This document shows positions 1-9,164 of a stretch of DNA of 64,000 bases, piece after piece. The DNA is taken from positions 27,352 to 91,351 of the forward strand of contig NZ_BALU01000011.1 of assembly GCF_000615285.1 (NCBI RefSeq), in the 5' to 3' direction. Each line of letters begins with the position of its first letter. Within the stretch, counting starts at the first letter, position 1. This DNA comes from Lactobacillus kitasatonis DSM 16761 = JCM 1039. GTDB lineage: Bacteria > Bacillota > Bacilli > Lactobacillales > Lactobacillaceae. A model generated the notes under the pieces. That model was not told the origin of the DNA, did no database searches, and saw nothing but the letters and a program-made list of their open reading frames with translations. The position numbers were made by a program, and so were the translations under genes.

Positions 1-444
1 GAAAATTATTATTTTGTTAGAGCTAAACGTGATGACGATTTTGGCAAAGCTACTTTAATCGAAACTTCAGGTGGTGGCGTTGAAGCTGGTGAAGATTTAG
101 AAACAGCGCTAAAGCGAGAGCTTAAAGAAGAACTAGGTGCAGAAGTTGAGATTAAGCATAAAATCGGTATAGTTAGTGACTACTATAATTTGATTCATCG
201 CCATAATATTAATAATTATTATCTGTGTAGGGTTAAATCATTTGGTACTAAACATCTGACACAACAAGAAATAGATAATTTTCATTTATCAACATTGAAG
301 TTAAACTATGAAGAAGCAGTTGCTGAATATGAAAAATGTGCTGCAACTAAAATCGGCAAGTTAATTGCGGCACGAGAATTGCCAGTGTTGAAATATGCTA
401 AAAAATTGATAGATGAAGATCTAAAGAGATCTAAAGCCAAATAG
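1..444 (+). CDS. Nudix hydrolase, 5' end outside window
   Basis: The frame is open from the first base and ends at the stop before 445, so the N-terminus lies outside the window. It reads a complete Nudix box around residues 24-46: GGVEAGE, seven residues, then RELKEELG, matching Gx5Ex7REUxEExGU. That motif binds the divalent metal and cleaves nucleoside diphosphates linked to another moiety. The substrate cannot be told from sequence. The tail is a helical, lysine-rich segment. The last codons carry one copy of a 21-bp sequence repeated just after the stop. A hairpin terminator follows. Confidence 0.85.
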   Translation, partial: ENYYFVRAKRDDDFGKATLIETSGGGVEAGEDLETALKRELKEELGAEVEIKHKIGIVSDYYNLIHRHNINNYYLCRVKSFGTKHLTQQEIDNFHLSTLKLNYEEAVAEYEKCAATKIGKLIAARELPVLKYAKKLIDEDLKRSKAK

Positions 445-464
445 AAGATCTAAAGAGATCTAAA
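415..464. repeat. 21-bp direct repeat across the Nudix stop codon
   Basis: The 21-mer beginning GAAGATCTAAAGAG occurs at 415-435 and again at 444-464, a 29-bp period. The first copy is coding and the second lies after the TAG. It is probably a recent local tandem duplication of the gene's 3' end. Confidence 0.7.
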
Positions 465-467
465 ATT

Positions 468-502
468 AAAACAGTTGCTCTAATCGCTAGAGCAACTGTT
501 TT
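468..502. terminator. bidirectional hairpin terminator
   Basis: The arms AAACAGTTGCTCT and AGAGCAACTGTTT flank a short loop, with an A tract on the left and a T tract on the right, so it can serve both converging genes. The right arm encodes the last codons of the minus-strand acyltransferase. Confidence 0.85.
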
Positions 503-1587
503 GCCTTTGTCCACCAGATATGCAACAAGTAAGCAGATGAAAATGACAATATCCAAGTTAAAATCCAAGTGCCAAATAACGTTAGAATTGGATGAAACTC
601 TGCATGATATTCCATATTTAAACCACGCCAGACAAGTTGATTCCAGAAAACGTTAGATAAATATGCACGATAAGCATAAACAGCTAAAAAGTGGAACACC
701 TTTAAACTAGTTTGAGAATTTTTGCGCACTTGATGTAGACAGAATGCGGAAACAAGTGCGATTACGGCTAAGCAATAAAGGGTCATCGATAGTTTATAGT
801 AAGGTGCATTATTAAAGTTAATAGGATGACCGAAGTTTTGTAATTCAATATTGGTCCAGATAAAGCAACCGATGAAGATCATTAAAATTAGCCACCAGAA
901 TTTAGTGACAAAGCTGTCGTAATAATCTCTGAATTGCCAAGCTAAAATTCCGTAGACACCATAAATAAAGAAGGAGATAAAGATGCGATCGATCAAGTAC
1001 CAGTCATGCTCATGAATGCCGTGAAAGACATAGTAGTCGTAGAAATACAGCCAGGTAAAGTAAAGAATAAATGTGATAATAGCAACTGCAATACTACGTT
1101 TTGCGTTTTGCTTAACAAAACAGCTAATGCCCCAAAAGATTGGCATAAGAATGATAAACTGAAGCATCATTGTGTTGTACCAAAGATGTGGTGCCGCATT
1201 ACCGTTGATGAATTGCCAGCAGAAAGTGCCCAAATTATGGAAATGATCAACTTGTTGTAGCCACGGCATCCCTAATAGATAAATTAGTGTCCACCAAATA
1301 GTTGGTACAAATAGATTCGACCAGTTGGCCTTCATATGTTTTTGATAACAAAAACTGCCTTGTTCATCGTTAGTGCGAATTGTCGTGTACAAAATACCAA
1401 AGATGAAAGCTGGTGCAGTGTATTTGACCAAATTATAGAAAACGCCAAAGATATTTTGAACAGAATCCGGTTGGTGTATCCCCATAATCATCGACATGAT
1501 TGGCTGCGACATGACAGCCGTACAAGCAAACACCTTCAAATAGTCACCAATATCAGCAATATGATAGGTTTTATATCTATAGTGCAT
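487..1587 (-). CDS. membrane acyltransferase (acyltransferase 3 type)
   Basis: A 366-residue polytopic protein with about ten hydrophobic segments alternating with short loops. The organisation and aromatic-rich character fit the acyltransferase 3 family, whose members O-acylate envelope polysaccharides or other surface glycans. The N-terminus (MHYRYKTYHIADIGDYLKVF) resembles the family's opening, where a cytosolic stretch leads into the first helix. A purine-rich AGAGAT lies upstream of the ATG. The substrate is unknown and there is no glycan cluster next to it. It is transcribed divergently from the CitG-like gene across only 68 bp. Family assignment is by overall appearance, not by a decisive motif. 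Confidence 0.65.
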   Translation of the reverse strand: MHYRYKTYHIADIGDYLKVFACTAVMSQPIMSMIMGIHQPDSVQNIFGVFYNLVKYTAPAFIFGILYTTIRTNDEQGSFCYQKHMKANWSNLFVPTIWWTLIYLLGMPWLQQVDHFHNLGTFCWQFINGNAAPHLWYNTMMLQFIILMPIFWGISCFVKQNAKRSIAVAIITFILYFTWLYFYDYYVFHGIHEHDWYLIDRIFISFFIYGVYGILAWQFRDYYDSFVTKFWWLILMIFIGCFIWTNIELQNFGHPINFNNAPYYKLSMTLYCLAVIALVSAFCLHQVRKNSQTSLKVFHFLAVYAYRAYLSNVFWNQLVWRGLNMEYHAEFHPILTLFGTWILTWILSFSSAYLLHIWWTKAKQLL

Positions 1588-1655
1588 TAATTATCTCTTT
1601 TCTTCTTTACATGTTTGTCACATAATTATTTTAGATCAAGAAAAGGATAAGTTGT

Positions 1656-2476
1656 ATGTCACCACAAGAAATCGCGCAAAATGCGGAAAAGGCACTTTTA
1701 TATGAAGTAGTTACCAATCCTAAGCCGGGATTAGTTGATCCCGCTGATAGAGGCCCACATCCAGATATGGATGTTTATTTGTTTATCAATAGCAGTTTGA
1801 GTTTAGGCGAGTACTTTAGACAGGCTGCGAAGATTGGCACTAACTTTACTGATACAGATTTAAGAGAAATGTTTAAAAAATTGCGTCAGGCCGGAATTCA
1901 AGCAGAAAAGACGATGTTTGAGGCAACAAAGAAGATCAATACCCACAAAGGTGCGATTTTTTCGCTCGGATTGTTCGTTTGCGCCAGTGCGTATTGTCAG
2001 CGTCATCGAAATTTGGATGAATTTGAAGTGATTTCTAAGATGACACAGGGACTAGTGAAGCACGATTTAGGGCAAAAAAGTGATACCGCAGGTGAACGCC
2101 AATTTTTGAAATATGGTAAAGGGGGCGTACGTGCCGAAGCGAGGCCGGTTATCCCATTGTTAAAAATGTGGCTTTACCATTCTTAGCCAAGAGTACAGGT
2201 GAATTGAACACGCGCCTGCTTGATACCTTAATGAAAATTGTGAGTCAGATAGAAGATTCCAATTTAATTAAACGTGCTAGCAATATTCAAGTGGTTGAGT
2301 GGTCGCATGAACAGGCAGAAAAATACTTGGACTTAGGTGGCTATGGCACTGCGGCCGGTAAAGAATTTATGCAAGAATTGAATCAAACTTTTAAGGAGGA
2401 AAACTATAGCTTAGGCGGCAGCGCTGATCTATTGATTATTACGATTTTTATGGCACTACAAAAGAACATTATTTAG
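1656..2476 (+). pseudogene. citG: CitG-like triphosphoribosyl-dephospho-CoA synthase, frameshifted
   Basis: Two overlapping frames together give a full CitG-like protein. The first (1656 to about 2143) carries NPKPGLVDP and THKGAIFSLGL; the second (to 2476) carries NVALPFL and GGSADLLIITIF. The frames join if one G is restored in the run near 2143, giving AEARAGYPIVKN. CitG makes the phosphoribosyl-dephospho-CoA precursor of the citrate lyase prosthetic group. No citrate lyase genes (citCDEF, citX) are adjacent, so this is a solitary copy. AAAGGA sits 8 bases before the ATG. The single-base loss is of the same kind as others in this window and may be a sequence error. Confidence 0.75.
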
Positions 2477-2484
2477 GCAAAACA

Positions 2485-2520
2485 AATACGCATCCTAATT
2501 AGGGATGCGTATTATTTTTA
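2485..2520. terminator. bidirectional hairpin terminator
   Basis: AATACGCATCC pairs with GGATGCGTATT around a 7-nt loop, followed by a T-rich tract. It lies between the converging CitG-like and aquaporin genes. Confidence 0.85.
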
Positions 2521-3270
2521 TAATCCGAATGCTAATTTGTATAAAAGTGCACCGCAGATACCACCTGCGATTGGAGCAACAACTGGCACCCAACCGTAAT
2601 CCCAGTGAGCAGAACCCTTATGTGGCAATGGGCAAAGTGCATAAACGATACGTGGACCTAAGTCTCTTGCAGGGTTTAATGCAGGACCTGTAGGACCACC
2701 AACAGCCATAACCAATGCGGTGATTAAGAAACCAACACCGATGTTGGCAATATCTTCTGATTGCTTGAAGAACATGCCACGGTATAAACCAACAGCTACG
2801 AACAAAAGAATAGCTGTACCAACAAATTCAGTGATAAAACCGTTCAACTTACTGTTGGCAGAATCACCAGTTGCAAAGCTGGCAAAAACAGCGTCATCAC
2901 TAGCAGTTCTCTTAATGTATGGCCAGTAAACAGCTACTAATATAAGCTGACCTACGATTGCACCAAGCATTTGAACCAAGATATATGGTAGAACTTGATC
3001 CCAAGGAAATGCACCTGCACATGCTTGTGCAAGAGTTACGGCCGGATTCAAGTGGTTACCTGAAATTGAGCCGAACAACATTGCAGGAAGCATGACACCA
3101 AAACCAAAGCCAAATGCAATTAAAAGCCACCCACCATTGGCTTGTCCATCGCGGCTATTACCTCCAGTATCACGCAATACTGAGTTGGCAACTGAACCGT
3201 TACCTAAAACTACCAAAATAATCGTACCGAAAAATTCGGCCAAATACTTCATCATCCAAGTATGTTCCAT
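2518..3270 (-). CDS. glpF: aquaporin / glycerol uptake facilitator (MIP family)
   Basis: A 250-residue, six-helix channel with both half-helix motifs: NPAVTLAQ near residue 75 and NPARDLGPR in the C-terminal half. The Asp after the second NPAR is typical of aquaglyceroporins, which pass glycerol and, in lactobacilli, also lactic acid and other small neutral solutes. An internal membrane duplication typical of MIP proteins is visible. A good Shine-Dalgarno (GAGGAG on the minus strand) precedes the ATG, and a TATAAT lies upstream in the divergent region. The neighbour on the other side is an FMN alpha-hydroxy-acid oxidase, which may be a functional link through lactate. Confidence 0.93.
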   Translation of the reverse strand: MEHTWMMKYLAEFFGTIILVVLGNGSVANSVLRDTGGNSRDGQANGGWLLIAFGFGFGVMLPAMLFGSISGNHLNPAVTLAQACAGAFPWDQVLPYILVQMLGAIVGQLILVAVYWPYIKRTASDDAVFASFATGDSANSKLNGFITEFVGTAILLFVAVGLYRGMFFKQSEDIANIGVGFLITALVMAVGGPTGPALNPARDLGPRIVYALCPLPHKGSAHWDYGWVPVVAPIAGGICGALLYKLAFGL

Positions 3271-3465
3271 AATAGATACTTTTTACTCCTCTAGAAAAAA
3301 TAAGTGAAAAATACACACAGCTATTGATTATACACCGAATTCAAAAAATAGATATGATTATTTTAAAAATTGCAAATATTTTGCTCAAAAACAGATATTT
3401 CTTATTTTCCCGATTTTTTTAGTAGAATAATCTGTAAGGAATTTTTCTTAGAAAGGGTGTAAAGA

Positions 3466-4515
3466 ATGAGCAAAGAAGATAAAAATGATGTAGTAACTGG
3501 CGCTTCCGAAACTATCGATGCTAGTTCAGGGTCTTCAATGTTAGAGCATGAAGAATCACAAAAAGAAGAAACGTCTAGTCCATGGCCAGGTCCCAAAGGC
3601 ATGATTCCTGTGACTAGCGGTAAGGCAGACGATGCTAACGTACACAACCGCATATTTTTGGACAATATCTTGGTAAAGATGCATGTGATTGATTCAGTTG
3701 AGCCTGATTTGACTACTACAATCTTGGGTAGAAAGTATGCTTCACCATTGATGCCAGCTGCTGTTTCACACTTAAACAAAGTTTTAAGCGATAAAACGAG
3801 AAAGCCGATGCAAGAAAAGGTAGTCGCCGCTCGTAACATGGATTTGCTTAACTGGATTGGTATGGAAACCAATGAAGAATATGGCGAGATCGTCAGTCAA
3901 GGCGGGGACACAATTCGCATTATCAAGCCTTTTGCTGACCATCATAAGATTTTGGATGAAATTAAGTTTGCGGAAGATCATGGTGCAGTAGCCGTTGGAA
4001 TCGATATCGATCATATTGCTGGTAAAAATGGCAAGTATGATGTTGTTGATGGCATCCCTCTAGGTCCAATTATGATGGATGATTTAAAGCATTACGCTGA
4101 TAGTACTAAATTGCCATTTATTGCTAAAGGCGTTTTATCCGTAACTGATGCTTTGAAGGCTCGTCAAGCGGGATGCAAGGCTATCGTAGTCTCACATCAC
4201 CATGGTCGTGTACCTTTCGGTGTGCCACCTTTGGCTGTTTTGCCTGAGATTAAAAAGGCACTTGTTGGCAGTGGCATGGAAATTTATGTTGATGGTTCTT
4301 TAATGAGCGGGTATGATGCATATAAAGCTTTAGCCATGGGTGCTGATGCTGTATTGATTGGCCGTGGAATTTTGTCAGAACTTCTTCAAAGTGGCACCAA
4401 GGCAGTAGAAGATAAGCTCAAGCAAATGAATGAACAATTGGCAGAAATGATGATGTACACCGGTGTTAAGGATACAAAGTCATTTGATCCTGATGTTTTG
4501 TACTATCAAAAGTAG
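3466..4515 (+). CDS. divergent FMN-dependent alpha-hydroxy-acid oxidase/dehydrogenase family protein
   Basis: 349 residues. The C-terminal half has the family's TIM-barrel phosphate-binding end: LPFIAKGVLSVTDAL, AIVVSHHHGRVPFG, EIYVDGSLMSGYDAYKAL and GADAVLIGRG. The SHHHGR stretch aligns with the canonical SNHGGRQ and keeps the catalytic His and the following Arg. The N-terminal half is unusual. The normal YISGG start is absent, replaced by an acidic, low-complexity 45-residue leader, and the QLY strand is replaced by GDTIRIIKPF. It would oxidise a 2-hydroxy acid such as lactate, but the altered pocket makes the substrate uncertain. A T-rich terminator hairpin follows. Confidence 0.72.
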   Translation: MSKEDKNDVVTGASETIDASSGSSMLEHEESQKEETSSPWPGPKGMIPVTSGKADDANVHNRIFLDNILVKMHVIDSVEPDLTTTILGRKYASPLMPAAVSHLNKVLSDKTRKPMQEKVVAARNMDLLNWIGMETNEEYGEIVSQGGDTIRIIKPFADHHKILDEIKFAEDHGAVAVGIDIDHIAGKNGKYDVVDGIPLGPIMMDDLKHYADSTKLPFIAKGVLSVTDALKARQAGCKAIVVSHHHGRVPFGVPPLAVLPEIKKALVGSGMEIYVDGSLMSGYDAYKALAMGADAVLIGRGILSELLQSGTKAVEDKLKQMNEQLAEMMMYTGVKDTKSFDPDVLYYQK

Positions 4516-4534
4516 AATAATAACGATATCAGAT

Positions 4535-4569
4535 AAAAAGAGATTGCATTGATTTGCAATCTCTTTTTT
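4535..4569. terminator. hairpin terminator
   Basis: AAAAGAGATTGCA pairs with TGCAATCTCTTTT, with a T tract on the plus side and an A tract on the minus side. It serves the converging oxidase and pseudouridine synthase genes. Confidence 0.85.
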
Positions 4570-5425
4570 ATAGATCAATTTTTCCATTAGATAATTTAAC
4601 GTGTAATTTTTCAAAGGAAAAAGGTTTAATCAGTGAAATTTCGTAGGCATCAAGAGCTAAATTTTCACCAGCAAAATTCGGATTATACAAAGGATCACCA
4701 ACGATCGGACAGCCAATTGAGGACAAATGAACTCGAATCTGATGAGTTCTTCCTGTTTCAAGCGTTAATTTAACTAAAGCGGTATTGTCGTCGTATTTTT
4801 TCAATAATTCATAATGAGTAACTGCATGCAAGCCGTCACTACGCACCATTCTTTTTCTTTGATCATCCGGATCTTGCCCAATAGGGAGATCAATAGTGCC
4901 TTTTTCTTTCAACTTATCTGCGTTAATGACTTTAGCTAGATAGTCACGATGAAAAGTTTTAGTCGTAAGCTCTCTATTTAAAATAGGGACGACTGCCGGA
5001 TTTTTAGCCACTAAAAGTAGACCACCAGTAAGCATATCGAGTCGGTGCACGATGTAAGGACTACTGCCCAAATAAGTTGCGCAATCGTTTAGCGCAGTAT
5101 CTGTTTCGTTTAAGTTAGGGTGCGTCTTCTGTCCCTTCTTTTTGTTGATGATTAATAAATTGGCATCTTCGTAAATAACATCCGGCATTTGGCCACTTGC
5201 TGGGTAGGACTGCTGCATTGAATCAATTTGATCTAATTTGATATCGATTCTATCCCCAGGTTTAACTAATTCATTGAAGTAGCGGTATTTACCATTAATA
5301 GTCACGTTTTGTTCTATTCGTAAATAATGACGCCATTTTCTAGGGATGAGTAATTTACGCAAAACCTCGCTAACCGGTAGCGAATCAAGATTTTTTGGAT
5401 AAAAAAGTGTAAAATTATAAACCAT
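4568..5425 (-). CDS. RluD/RluA-family 23S rRNA or tRNA pseudouridine synthase
   Basis: 285 residues. An S4-like N-terminal portion (about 1-70) is followed by the RluA catalytic domain. HRLDMLTGG at 127-135 is the signature motif and Asp130 is the catalytic aspartate. TGRTHQIRVHLSSIGCPIVGDPLY is the conserved C-terminal block. It isomerises specific uridines in structured RNA. Lactobacilli have several paralogues (RluD, YtzG, YjbO types), and I cannot tell which site this one modifies. It is divergent from the PBP gene across about 90 bp. Confidence 0.88.
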   Translation of the reverse strand: MVYNFTLFYPKNLDSLPVSEVLRKLLIPRKWRHYLRIEQNVTINGKYRYFNELVKPGDRIDIKLDQIDSMQQSYPASGQMPDVIYEDANLLIINKKKGQKTHPNLNETDTALNDCATYLGSSPYIVHRLDMLTGGLLLVAKNPAVVPILNRELTTKTFHRDYLAKVINADKLKEKGTIDLPIGQDPDDQRKRMVRSDGLHAVTHYELLKKYDDNTALVKLTLETGRTHQIRVHLSSIGCPIVGDPLYNPNFAGENLALDAYEISLIKPFSFEKLHVKLSNGKIDL

Positions 5426-5515
5426 AAATATTTCCTAAGTCTGCTTCATTTCTAAACATGTGTTTTAGTAATTATGATACAATTTTCTTGTTTCTAAAAA
5501 GGAGCAATGTATTTA

Positions 5516-7573
5516 ATGAATAATGACCAACCAAAAAGAAGTGGCTTTAAGGATGCATGGCATCGATTCGATAGCCACTTCTTTATCGGACGCTGGATTA
5601 TTTTAATCCTACTCACTTTAATACTTTTGACTTGTACATATTATACAATCAAAGTTAAAACTTCGAACATTTCGAATTTAAAGGCGTCACTTTCAACTAC
5701 AACAACTATTTATGACTATAAGGGCAAAAAAGCAGGTTCCTTGTATTCACAAAAAGGTACGTTTGTAGAATATGATAAAATTTCGCCAAATATCCAAAAT
5801 GCGGTAATTTCAACAGAAGACCGTACTTTCTGGAAGAACCCAGGATTTAGTGTAAAGGGGATGGCACGTGCTGCCGCTAGTTTGATCATTCACCATGGTC
5901 AAGTTACTGGTGGTGGATCAACTTTAACGCAGCAGTTAGCCAAAAACTCACTACTTACTCAGCAACAGACTTTTTCAAGAAAGCTAGAAGAATTATTCTT
6001 CGCAATTGAGATTAACCACGTTTATTCCAAAAAAGATATTTTGACGATGTACTTAAATAACGCCTATTTTGGTAACGGTGTCTGGGGCGTGCAAGATGCT
6101 AGTCGTAGATATTTTGGTAAAAATGCTAGTGATGTGACTGTTAGTGAAGCAGCTACTTTGGCTGCGATGCTGCGTAACCCTAGTTTCTATAACCCAGTAG
6201 ACCATATGGCCAATGCATTGTCACGACGCAATTTGGTTTTAAGCTTAATGGCTGACAATGGCAAAATTACTTCAGCTCAAGCCAAAGCATATGCAAAAGA
6301 AGGTCTTACTTTAAAGAATACCTTTAAGAATAAGGATGGCTATCGTTACCCATACTTCTTTGATGCTGTCGTAGATGAAGCTATCAGTAAATATGGCTTA
6401 ACTGAAGAGCAGGTAATGAACAAGGGGCTTAAGATTTATACTACCCTTAACCAAAATTACCAAGGCAAGATGCAGGATACCTTTGATCAAAGCTGGCTTT
6501 TCCCAGAAAACGGTACAGATGGTACTGAAGCGCAAGGTGCCAGCGTAGCGATGGATCCTAATACTGGTGCAGTACGTGCTGTTGTCGGTGGACGCGGACA
6601 ACATGTCTTCCGTGGTTATAACCGTGCAACACAAATGAAACGCCAGCCTGGTTCATCAATTAAACCACTTGCTGTTTATGCACCGGCTCTTCAAAATGGG
6701 TACCATTATGATTCAGAACTTTCTAACCAATTACAAAAATTCGGTAAGAATGGCTATGAACCTCATAACGTTGATAATGGTTATTCTAACAAGATCCCAA
6801 TGTATGAAGCATTGGCTCAAAGTAAGAATGTTCCTGCTGTATGGCTACTTGATAAGATTGGTGTTAACAAGGGTGTGCAATCCGTTGAGAACTTTGGTAT
6901 TAAGGTGCCAAAGAGTGACCGTAACCTTGCTTTAGCCCTTGGTGGTCTTTCATCTGGTGTATCGCCACTTCAAATGGCCCATGCTTACTCTGCATTTGCT
7001 AACAAGGGTAATTTGCCTGATAATTCTTACTTTATTACTAGAATTACTGATGCCAGTGGCAATGTTTTAGCAGAAAACGGTAATCCAGGTACACACCGTA
7101 TTATTTCTGAAAATACGGCTAAAGAAATGACTACTATGATGCTAGGCGTATTTACCAATGGTACAGGACAATCCGCTCAACCTAGTGGCTATCGTGTTGC
7201 AGGTAAAACTGGTTCAACCGAAGTTCCTAATTCTTATGGCTTTGGTACCAAGGACCAATGGATTGTAGGATATACACCAGATATCGTTGTGGCAACTTGG
7301 GTTGGTTTTGACCGAACTAATAGACAGCACTATATGAAAGGTGTTTCCGAAACAGGAATTACCAGGTTGTATAAGGCTGAAATGGAAGGTATCTTGCCAT
7401 ATACTGCTCAAACCCAATTTACCGAAAAATCTCCTAATCAGATTGTAAAAAACAACGGTTCTAACTTCGATTGGACCGGCGGATTAGGGCAAAAAATTCA
7501 AGATGGTATAGGTTCTGCAGGACAGAAGATTAATGAATGGTATAATAGTGTGAAAGGCTTATTTGGCCAATAA
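5516..7573 (+). CDS. class A penicillin-binding protein (transglycosylase/transpeptidase)
   Basis: About 685 residues. A short cytosolic tail and one membrane anchor (about 27-45) come first. Next is a GT51 glycosyltransferase domain with STEDRTFW and GGSTLTQQLAKN, then a penicillin-binding transpeptidase domain with SSIK (about residue 380), SKN (about 435) and KTGST (about 563). It polymerises and cross-links peptidoglycan outside the membrane. The ATG at 5516 is preferred over the in-frame ATG at 5507 because the AAGGAG at 5499-5504 is only 2 bases from the latter. The length and short C-terminal tail suit a PBP2A/PBP1A paralogue. YheA/YlbF-like and yhaO genes follow closely on the same strand. 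Confidence 0.93.
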   Translation: MNNDQPKRSGFKDAWHRFDSHFFIGRWIILILLTLILLTCTYYTIKVKTSNISNLKASLSTTTTIYDYKGKKAGSLYSQKGTFVEYDKISPNIQNAVISTEDRTFWKNPGFSVKGMARAAASLIIHHGQVTGGGSTLTQQLAKNSLLTQQQTFSRKLEELFFAIEINHVYSKKDILTMYLNNAYFGNGVWGVQDASRRYFGKNASDVTVSEAATLAAMLRNPSFYNPVDHMANALSRRNLVLSLMADNGKITSAQAKAYAKEGLTLKNTFKNKDGYRYPYFFDAVVDEAISKYGLTEEQVMNKGLKIYTTLNQNYQGKMQDTFDQSWLFPENGTDGTEAQGASVAMDPNTGAVRAVVGGRGQHVFRGYNRATQMKRQPGSSIKPLAVYAPALQNGYHYDSELSNQLQKFGKNGYEPHNVDNGYSNKIPMYEALAQSKNVPAVWLLDKIGVNKGVQSVENFGIKVPKSDRNLALALGGLSSGVSPLQMAHAYSAFANKGNLPDNSYFITRITDASGNVLAENGNPGTHRIISENTAKEMTTMMLGVFTNGTGQSAQPSGYRVAGKTGSTEVPNSYGFGTKDQWIVGYTPDIVVATWVGFDRTNRQHYMKGVSETGITRLYKAEMEGILPYTAQTQFTEKSPNQIVKNNGSNFDWTGGLGQKIQDGIGSAGQKINEWYNSVKGLFGQ

Positions 7574-7590
7574 AATTTAGGAGGACCATG

Positions 7591-7941
7591 ATGGTTAACG
7601 TTTACGATTCAGCTAACAAATTAGCAGAAGATTTAACCCAAACTGATCAATACAAGTCTTTGGAAAAGGCTATTAAGGATGTAGAAGCAAACGACGAAAG
7701 CTTAGCTATGTTTAAGAAGATGGATGAACTTCAAGCTAAGATTTTGCAATCTCAACAAGCAGGTCAACCACTTTCTGCAGAAGATCAACAAGCTTATAAG
7801 GACTTGAATGACCAAGTTCAAAAGAATGATTTGATCGTTAACATGCTTAAGTCAGAACAAGCTTTATACGACTTGCTTAACGACATCCAAAAGACTTACT
7901 CCAAGCCAATTAATGATCTTTATGAAGATCTTAGAAACTAG
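7591..7941 (+). CDS. YlbF/YmcA/YheA-family helical protein
   Basis: 116 residues, almost entirely charged amphipathic helix (DLTQTDQYKSLEKAIKDV, MFKKMDELQAKI), with no membrane segment. This is the UPF0342/YheA group of the YlbF family. Relatives YlbF and YmcA act in an RNase Y-associated complex in Bacillus; YheA itself is poorly characterised. The ATG at 7591 is preferred over the ATG at 7588 because GGAGG at 7580-7584 then has a 6-base spacing. It stands directly before yhaO-yhaN-yhaM, as in many Firmicutes. Confidence 0.85.
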   Translation: MVNVYDSANKLAEDLTQTDQYKSLEKAIKDVEANDESLAMFKKMDELQAKILQSQQAGQPLSAEDQQAYKDLNDQVQKNDLIVNMLKSEQALYDLLNDIQKTYSKPINDLYEDLRN

Positions 7942-7949
7942 AATTCGCG

Positions 7950-9164
7950 ATGAAATTTATTCACTTTGCGGATGCGCATTTAGATAGTCCATTTCGTGGG
8001 CTATCTTTTTTGCCATCTAAGGAATTTAACCAAATATATCAAGCAGCTGATCAATCATTAACTAAAATTGTTGATCTAGCTTTAAAAGAAAATGTTGACT
8101 TAGTTTTGATTGCTGGTGATACTTTTGATAGTAATACACCATCTCCAAGAGCGCAGCTCTTTTTTGCCAAGCAAATTGAGCGATTAACTGACCAAAAAAT
8201 TCAAGTTGTAATGATTTTTGGTAACCACGACCATATGAAAAAAGAAGATTTGCTGGTTACCAAGACGCCTTATTTCAAATTGCTAGGTAATGGTGAAAAG
8301 GTAGAAACAGTTACTTTTGAAACAAAAGATGGCTTTGCCTATGACGTGATTGGCTTTTCATACTTGAATAACCACATTACGCGTGACATGATTCCTGATT
8401 TTCCTGAAAAGGGACAAGATTACACTTTTGGTTTAATGCATGCACAGGAAAAGGCACAAGCTGGCAACGTTTATGCACCTTTTACTACTAGTGAAGTGCA
8501 GAATCTTAATTATGACTACTTCGCTTTAGGCCACATCCACGCACGCAATAATTTGTCAGAAGACCCATGGATCGTTTATCCAGGTAATATTCAAGGTCGT
8601 CATATCAATGAGATGGGTGCTAAAGGCTGTTATCTTGGTGAAATCGATGAACAAACTAAGAAAACGACTATTGAATTTAAACAAACAAGTCCAATCATTT
8701 GGCAAGCTGCAGAGATTAACCTGGAAGATGAAATTGATAAAGCTGGTTTACAATCAAAGATCATTGATGCGTTAAATCAAGCTAAACAAAAGACATACTT
8801 TAGCTTAACCATTAAAGGTGCTCAATATTTGACCGAAGAAGAGCGAGAGTTAACTGCAGATACTGATTTTTGGCAGACAATTTCGCAGAATTCACCATTT
8901 GATTCACAGTTAGTTGACGTTCGTTACGAGACTAATACCAGCCTTGAGTTAAATGAGAATGATCAGAAGGCTTTTGAAAAGGCAAAATCAGAAGTTTTCT
9001 CTATGGATGAGTTTGCCAAAATCGTCAACGACTGGAAGAAGAAAGATCCAGAAGCGGCAGTGTTAGCTGAAGACCCTAAATTTATTGAAGAAGTTAAGCA
9101 ATTAACCGAAGTAAAGCTAATGAGTAAATTGAAAGGAATTAAAGATGAGACTGAAACAAATTAA
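7950..9164 (+). CDS. yhaO: YhaO, SbcD/Mre11-like metallophosphoesterase
   Basis: 404 residues. The calcineurin-like phosphoesterase motifs appear in order: ADAHLDS (metal ligands near residues 8-10), AGDTFD, FGNHDH, LMHAQE and LGHIHAR. The C-terminal third is a helical region resembling the capping domain of Mre11/SbcD nucleases. It is expected to be the nuclease partner of the ATPase encoded by the next gene, with which it overlaps by 20 bp, suggesting translational coupling. The YhaNO pair is implicated in DNA repair in Bacillus. Confidence 0.9.
   Translation: MKFIHFADAHLDSPFRGLSFLPSKEFNQIYQAADQSLTKIVDLALKENVDLVLIAGDTFDSNTPSPRAQLFFAKQIERLTDQKIQVVMIFGNHDHMKKEDLLVTKTPYFKLLGNGEKVETVTFETKDGFAYDVIGFSYLNNHITRDMIPDFPEKGQDYTFGLMHAQEKAQAGNVYAPFTTSEVQNLNYDYFALGHIHARNNLSEDPWIVYPGNIQGRHINEMGAKGCYLGEIDEQTKKTTIEFKQTSPIIWQAAEINLEDEIDKAGLQSKIIDALNQAKQKTYFSLTIKGAQYLTEEERELTADTDFWQTISQNSPFDSQLVDVRYETNTSLELNENDQKAFEKAKSEVFSMDEFAKIVNDWKKKDPEAAVLAEDPKFIEEVKQLTEVKLMSKLKGIKDETETN

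Noticed and set aside
1006..1590. Plus-strand frames inside the acyltransferase gene
   Set aside because: They lie antisense to a complete conserved membrane protein, without ribosome sites, so they are chance frames.
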